This document shows positions 5,587-8,746 of a stretch of 8,746 bases of DNA, one piece after another (the first letter of the stretch is position 1; the number at the start of each line of letters is the position of its first letter). The stretch is taken from the NCBI GenBank assembly GCA_902806105.1, contig CADCVI010000120.1, positions 1 to 8,746 of the forward strand, in the 5' to 3' direction. The notes under the pieces were generated by a model that worked only from the letters and a program-made list of their open reading frames with translations, ran no database searches and was not told the DNA's origin. This DNA comes from an uncultured Rubrobacteraceae bacterium. GTDB lineage: Bacteria > Actinomycetota > Rubrobacteria > Rubrobacterales > Rubrobacteraceae. The position numbers were made by a program, and so were the translations under genes.

Positions 5587-6314
5587 TGCTCGGCGTGGGG
5601 GCGCTCTTCGACGCGGCCGCGCCGGATTACGACGGGGCGCGCCGGATGCTCGTACCGGGCTTCGACGGTTTCTACGGGGCGGCGGTGGCGAGCATTCCTT
5701 TCGAGGCGGAGGAGCCGTTGCGGGTACTGGACCTCGGGGCGGGGACGGGGCTCCTTAGCGGGATGGTCGCCGCGCGGTTCCCGAACGCGAGTCTGACGCT
5801 CGTGGACATCTCCGTCGAGATGCTGCGGGTGGCTCGGCGCCGGTTTTCCGGGGAGACCGGTCGGTTCGAGTTCCGGGTCATGGACCACGCGCGCAAGCCC
5901 CTGCCGGGGAGGCCACGGGGTTACGACCTCGTGGTTTCGGCGCTCTCCATCCACCACCTCACGCACGGGGACAAGCGGGAGCTCTTCGAGAAGGTCCACC
6001 GCGCCCTCGCGGACGGCGGGTGGTTCGTCAACGCGGATCAGGTGCAGGGCCCGACGCCCGAGGCGGAGGCGGAGTACCAGGCGGACTGGTTGCGCCGGGT
6101 GCGCGAGGCGGGCGTGAGCGACGGGGAGTTATCCGCCGCTCTCACGCGCATGAAGGCAGACAAGAACGCGATGCTGGAGGCGCAGATGGCATGGCTGCGG
6201 GATGCCGGCTTCGGGTCGGTGGAACGTTTTTATGAGGATGGCCGCTTCGCCGTTTACGGCGGCCTCAAGGGTAGCAGGAGAAGGAAGGAAGTGACGCATG
6301 ACCAGCATGGATAA
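5586..6314 (+). CDS. Second class I SAM methyltransferase
   Basis: A 242-residue SAM-dependent methyltransferase starting at GTG 5586, which overlaps the TAG stop of the previous gene (TAGTG). Motif I is VLDLGAGTG (residues 47-55), Asp74 in LVDIS binds ribose, Asp100 is at the adenine-contact site, and ALSIHHL (119-125) is motif IV. The overall pattern ([13 protein letters not shown] near the start, [10 protein letters not shown] near the end) resembles general Methyltransf_25/CmoA-like proteins, not its upstream neighbour, so this is not a recent tandem duplication. Its last 17 bases overlap the leuC start and carry the leuC ribosome site, giving it a basic tail. The substrate is unknown; small acids or RNA are both possible. 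Confidence 0.87.
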   Translation: MLGVGALFDAAAPDYDGARRMLVPGFDGFYGAAVASIPFEAEEPLRVLDLGAGTGLLSGMVAARFPNASLTLVDISVEMLRVARRRFSGETGRFEFRVMDHARKPLPGRPRGYDLVVSALSIHHLTHGDKRELFEKVHRALADGGWFVNADQVQGPTPEAEAEYQADWLRRVREAGVSDGELSAALTRMKADKNAMLEAQMAWLRDAGFGSVERFYEDGRFAVYGGLKGSRRRKEVTHDQHG

Positions 6315-7710
6315 GCCGAAGACGCTCTTCGAGAAGCTCTGGGACCGGCACGTGGTCCGGAGCGCCGAGGGGGAGCCGGAGCTCTTGTACGTCGACCTCC
6401 ACCTCGTGCACGAGGTGACGAGCCCGCAGGCCTTCGAGGGCTTGAGGCTCGCGGGGCGCAGGGTACGCAGGCCCGACCTCAGCTACGCGACGATGGACCA
6501 CAACGTCCCGACGAGCGCCTTCGGGCAGCCGATCAAGGACGAGGTCTCCGCGAAGCAGATGGAGGCCCTGAAGAAGAACTGCGAGGAGTTCGGCATCACG
6601 CTCAACGAGTGGGGGGCCATCGGGCAGGGCATCGTGCACGTCATAGGCCCTGAGATGGGCCTGACGCAGCCCGGCCTGACCGTCGTCTGCGGCGACTCGC
6701 ACACCGCCACCCACGGCGCGTTCGGGGCGCTCGCGTTCGGGATCGGGACGAGCGAGGTAGAGCACGTCCTGGCGACCCAGACGCTGACGCAGCGCAAGCC
6801 GAAGACGATGGCCGTCACGATCGACGGGGATCTCCCGGCCGGCGTCTCCGCCAAGGACCTCATGCTCGGCATCCTGAACCGCATCGGGACCGGCGGCGGG
6901 GTCGGGCACGTCATCGAGTACCGGGGCGAGGCGATCCGGAGCCTCTCGATGGAGGGCCGCATGACGATCTGCAACATGTCCATCGAGGGCGGCGCCCGCG
7001 CGGGCCTCATCGCCCCCGACGAGACTACCTTCGAGTACCTCGAGGGCCGCCAGCACGCCCCGAAGGGCGAGGACTGGGACCGGGCCATCGAGGACTGGAA
7101 GACGCTCAAGACCGACGAGGGCGCCGTGTTCGACAAGGAGGTCGTGATCCGGGCCGAGGACCTCGTCCCGTACGTCTCCTGGGGGACCACCCCGGCCCAG
7201 ACCGTCGGGATCGACGACGTCGTCCCCGAGCCGAAGAACGACGGGCACCGCAGGGCCCTGAAGTACATGGACCTCGTGCCCGGCACGCCCATAAAGGAGA
7301 TAGAGGTCGACACGGTCTTCCTCGGCTCGTGCACCAACGCGCGCATCGAGGATTTGAGGGCTGCCGCGGAGGTCCTGCGCGGCCACAAGGTGAAGGACGG
7401 CCTCCGGGCGATGGTGGTCCCAGGCTCGATGCGCGTGAAGAAGCAGGCCGAGGAGGAGGGGCTCGACGAGGTCTTCAAGGAGGCGGGCTTCGACTGGCGG
7501 AACGCCGGGTGCTCGATGTGCCTCGGGATGAACCCGGACATCTTGCAGCCCCAGGAGCGCTGCGCCTCGACCTCGAACCGCAACTTCGAGGGGCGCCAGG
7601 GCAAGGGGGGGAGGACGCACCTCGTGAGCCCGGTGGTCGCGGCGGCGACGGCCGTCATGGGGCGGTTCGCGTCCCCGAGTGAGCTCGGCGTCCCCGTGGA
7701 GGTGAACTAA
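6298..7710 (+). CDS. leuC: 3-isopropylmalate dehydratase large subunit
   Basis: The catalytic subunit of isopropylmalate isomerase, which converts 2-isopropylmalate to 3-isopropylmalate in leucine biosynthesis, acting as a LeuCD heterodimer in the cytoplasm. At 470 residues it has the standard bacterial LeuC length. The aconitase-type [4Fe-4S] ligands are Cys345 (GSCTNARI), Cys405 and Cys408 ([11 protein letters not shown]). [27 protein letters not shown] and the [10 protein letters not shown] block are family signatures. AAGGA eight bases upstream supports ATG 6298; an in-frame ATG at 6307 is possible. The TAA stop overlaps the leuD ATG (TAATG). It is third in the operon from the promoter at 4728-4756. 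Confidence 0.98.
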   Translation: MTSMDKPKTLFEKLWDRHVVRSAEGEPELLYVDLHLVHEVTSPQAFEGLRLAGRRVRRPDLSYATMDHNVPTSAFGQPIKDEVSAKQMEALKKNCEEFGITLNEWGAIGQGIVHVIGPEMGLTQPGLTVVCGDSHTATHGAFGALAFGIGTSEVEHVLATQTLTQRKPKTMAVTIDGDLPAGVSAKDLMLGILNRIGTGGGVGHVIEYRGEAIRSLSMEGRMTICNMSIEGGARAGLIAPDETTFEYLEGRQHAPKGEDWDRAIEDWKTLKTDEGAVFDKEVVIRAEDLVPYVSWGTTPAQTVGIDDVVPEPKNDGHRRALKYMDLVPGTPIKEIEVDTVFLGSCTNARIEDLRAAAEVLRGHKVKDGLRAMVVPGSMRVKKQAEEEGLDEVFKEAGFDWRNAGCSMCLGMNPDILQPQERCASTSNRNFEGRQGKGGRTHLVSPVVAAATAVMGRFASPSELGVPVEVN

Positions 7711-8297
7711 TGCAGCCGGTAGAGCGCGTAGTCGGGAAGGCGTTGCCGCTCGGGTGGAGCGACGTGGATACGGACCAGATCGTGCCGAGCGACGCCCTCA
7801 AGCGGATAGAGCGGACGGGCTTCGGCCAGTTTCTGTTCTCGCAGTGGCGCGAGGATCCCGAGTTCGTCATGAACAAGGCCGAGCACGAGAACGCCGTCAT
7901 CCTCATAGCGGGGGAGAACTTCGGGAGCGGGTCCAGCCGGGAGCACGCCCCCTGGGCGATCCAGGACTACGGCTTCGGGGCCGTTATCGCCCCGTCCTTC
8001 GCCGACATCTTCAAGAACAACTGCTCGAAGATAGGGCTCCTGGCGGTAGAGCTGCCGGAGGAGGCCGTCGAGGCTCTGCTCGAAGCCGTGCGCGAGGACC
8101 CGGCGACGGAGATCACCGTCGAGCTCACCGAGCGCGTCGTTACCGGCCCGAACGTCTACGAGACGTTCGAGATGGACGACTTCACCCGCCAGCGCCTCAT
8201 GGAGGGCCTCGACGACATCAGCCTGACCCTCACCCACGAGGCCGACCTCGAAGCCTTCGAGAAGAGCCGCCCGAGCCACCTGCCGAAGGTCTTCTAG
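7710..8297 (+). CDS. leuD: 3-isopropylmalate dehydratase small subunit
   Basis: The swivel-domain subunit of isopropylmalate isomerase, partner of LeuC, 195 residues, the normal length for the bacterial small subunit. The signature NFGSGSSREHAPWAI (residues 70-84) forms part of the substrate site; DVDTDQIVPS (18-27) is the conserved N-terminal motif. The start is fixed by a textbook GGAGGTGA Shine-Dalgarno (from 7698), seven bases from ATG 7710, placed within the last codons of leuC, and the TAATG overlap suggests coupled, equimolar synthesis. It is the last gene of the operon; a strong hairpin terminator follows 49 bases after its TAG. Confidence 0.98.
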   Translation: MQPVERVVGKALPLGWSDVDTDQIVPSDALKRIERTGFGQFLFSQWREDPEFVMNKAEHENAVILIAGENFGSGSSREHAPWAIQDYGFGAVIAPSFADIFKNNCSKIGLLAVELPEEAVEALLEAVREDPATEITVELTERVVTGPNVYETFEMDDFTRQRLMEGLDDISLTLTHEADLEAFEKSRPSHLPKVF

Positions 8298-8307
8298 CTT
8301 CTAGAGG

Positions 8308-8335
8308 TCGGCTTCGGACCCCCGTCGGGGGCCGA
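8308..8335 (+). other. Small hairpin between leuD and its terminator
   Basis: CCCCC (8319-8323) pairs with GGGGG (8327-8331), with TCGG/CCGA (8308-8311, 8332-8335) outside an asymmetric bulge. It has no U-run. It may stabilise the 3' end or assist the main terminator; it may also be chance in a GC-rich gap. Confidence 0.3.
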
Positions 8336-8345
8336 GGAGGATAAC

Positions 8346-8387
8346 AGAGGGGGGCGCCACGGGAACGTGCCCGTGGCGCCCCTCTCT
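8346..8387 (+). terminator. Strong terminator of the leuCD operon, probably bidirectional
   Basis: An 18-pair stem (8346-8363 with 8370-8387, one G-U) closes a 6-base loop AACGTG. It is followed by TGCTCC rather than a clean U-run, as is common in GC-rich genomes. It lies between the leuD stop and the stop of the convergent small ORF at 8405, so it can serve both strands; read on the minus strand the hairpin is followed by GTTATCC. Confidence 0.85.
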
Positions 8388-8404
8388 TGCTCCGTACGGG
8401 GTGT

Positions 8405-8701
8405 TTACCCGTCGAACCCGGAGGGCTGCATGCCGCTCGCGCTGTAGGCCGAGCCGTTGGAGCCGTTGGCCGAACCGTTCGCGCTCTGCTCGTCTGCCCT
8501 CATGGCGTGTACCGTGCCCGTTATCTGCTCGCCGCTGGGCTCGCGTGGCGGGTTGTTGCTGAGGTTTGAGGGGCGAGCCTGATCCTCGTCCGTGAGCTTG
8601 CGCTTGGTACGGGCTCCGGACCGTGCATCCGTGTCTCTCCCGAACCACGCTGGCACGGCAGAGAGGCCCGGCCTGGATGAGATCCAGACCGAGCCTCTCA
8701 C
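8405..8701 (-). CDS. Hypothetical small hydrophilic protein
   Basis: An open frame of up to 98 codons, ending 18 bases from the bidirectional terminator. The body is hydrophilic and probably disordered: KRKLTDEDQ, then PSNLSNNPPREPSGEQ, then a low-complexity tail of Asn-Gly-Ser triplets and SGMQPSGFDG. Codons from about residue 33 onward show the G/C-rich third positions of the neighbours, but the first 30 codons do not. The GTG at 8701 falls inside a long hairpin and lacks a ribosome site; a GTG at 8656 (83 residues) or an ATG about 33 codons before the stop are alternatives. I recognise no family. It could be a real short gene with a later start or a decayed fragment. Confidence 0.4.
   Translation of the reverse strand: MRGSVWISSRPGLSAVPAWFGRDTDARSGARTKRKLTDEDQARPSNLSNNPPREPSGEQITGTVHAMRADEQSANGSANGSNGSAYSASGMQPSGFDG
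8451..8480. repeat. Short tandem repeat encoding Asn-Gly-Ser triplets
   Basis: GAGCCGTTG occurs twice back to back (8451-8459, 8460-8468), followed by GAACCGTTC (8472-8480). On the minus strand these read as Asn-Gly-Ser units in the small ORF. Such runs can change copy number by slippage. Confidence 0.6.
8661..8699 (-). terminator. Long hairpin at the right end, possible terminator
   Basis: The arms 8661-8678 and 8682-8699 pair over 18 positions with two C-A mismatches (8672/8688, 8668/8692) and a GAG loop. On the minus strand the stem ends in CCTCTC followed by TGCC, similar to the ending of the leuCD terminator. It may end a minus-strand gene lying beyond the window, or be a 5' structure of the small ORF. 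No clean U-run is present. Confidence 0.4.
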
Positions 8702-8746
8702 GCTACTCGCGACGCCGCTCTACGAGCGTCCGCCAGATAAAACCAG

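Noticed and set aside
6265..7658. Long open frames antisense to leuC (up to about 450 codons)
   Set aside because: They are shadows created by the strong third-position G/C bias of leuC. Their translations are rich in Arg, Pro, Leu and Val with no family motif, whereas leuC has complete signatures.
8600..8746. tRNA or other structured RNA gene near the right end
   Set aside because: A GGTTCGG stretch on the minus strand recalls a T-loop, but there is no acceptor, D-arm or anticodon stem arrangement, and no SRP, tmRNA or RNase P core sequence.
1..8746. CRISPR array, insertion sequence or prophage
   Set aside because: No regularly spaced repeats, transposase or phage-like genes, and no abrupt composition change apart from the short AT-rich promoter region at 4750-4800.

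Overview
This is a GC-rich, gene-dense bacterial chromosome segment. Third codon positions are strongly G/C, AGG arginine codons are common, several start codons are GTG, and neighbouring genes overlap by a few bases. Together with an IclR regulator of the actinobacterial NdgR/LtbR type next to leuCD, this points to an actinomycete-like organism. A Rubrobacter-type lineage fits the codon and protein style, but that assignment is inference. I see no tRNA, rRNA, CRISPR array, transposase or phage gene.

Layout. (1) Positions 1-1951, minus strand: a tight operon of trpS, a 73-residue winged-helix protein and an alpha/beta hydrolase that runs off the left edge. Its promoter sits so close to the trpS start that the mRNA is probably leaderless. 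(2) Positions 1952-3223, plus strand: a promoter, a clear yybP-ykoY (manganese) riboswitch, an unannotated 29-codon upstream ORF with an ideal Shine-Dalgarno sequence, and a TerC/Alx-family membrane protein whose GTG start overlaps the stop of the small ORF. (3) Positions 3253-4735, minus strand: an IclR-family regulator of NdgR/LtbR type overlapping a short-chain dehydrogenase. (4) Positions 4728-8387, plus strand: a divergent operon of two SAM-dependent methyltransferases, leuC and leuD, with overlapping or touching coding regions, closed by a very strong hairpin terminator. (5) Positions 8405-8746: a short low-complexity minus-strand ORF and a second long hairpin. No gene-free stretch exceeds about 300 bases unless the last small ORF is spurious; in that case 8298-8746 holds only hairpins and a short tandem repeat.

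How it works together. LeuC and LeuD form isopropylmalate isomerase of leucine biosynthesis, and the divergent IclR protein is the expected type of regulator for them. Unusually, two methyltransferases, one resembling trans-aconitate methyltransferase, lie between regulator and leuCD in the same transcription unit. The most striking regulatory structure is upstream of terC. The riboswitch P1 helix and a competing hairpin are mutually exclusive, the competing hairpin covers part of the small ORF's Shine-Dalgarno, and the terC ribosome site lies in its own hairpin inside the small ORF. This suggests a metal-controlled leader ORF that passes ribosomes on to terC.
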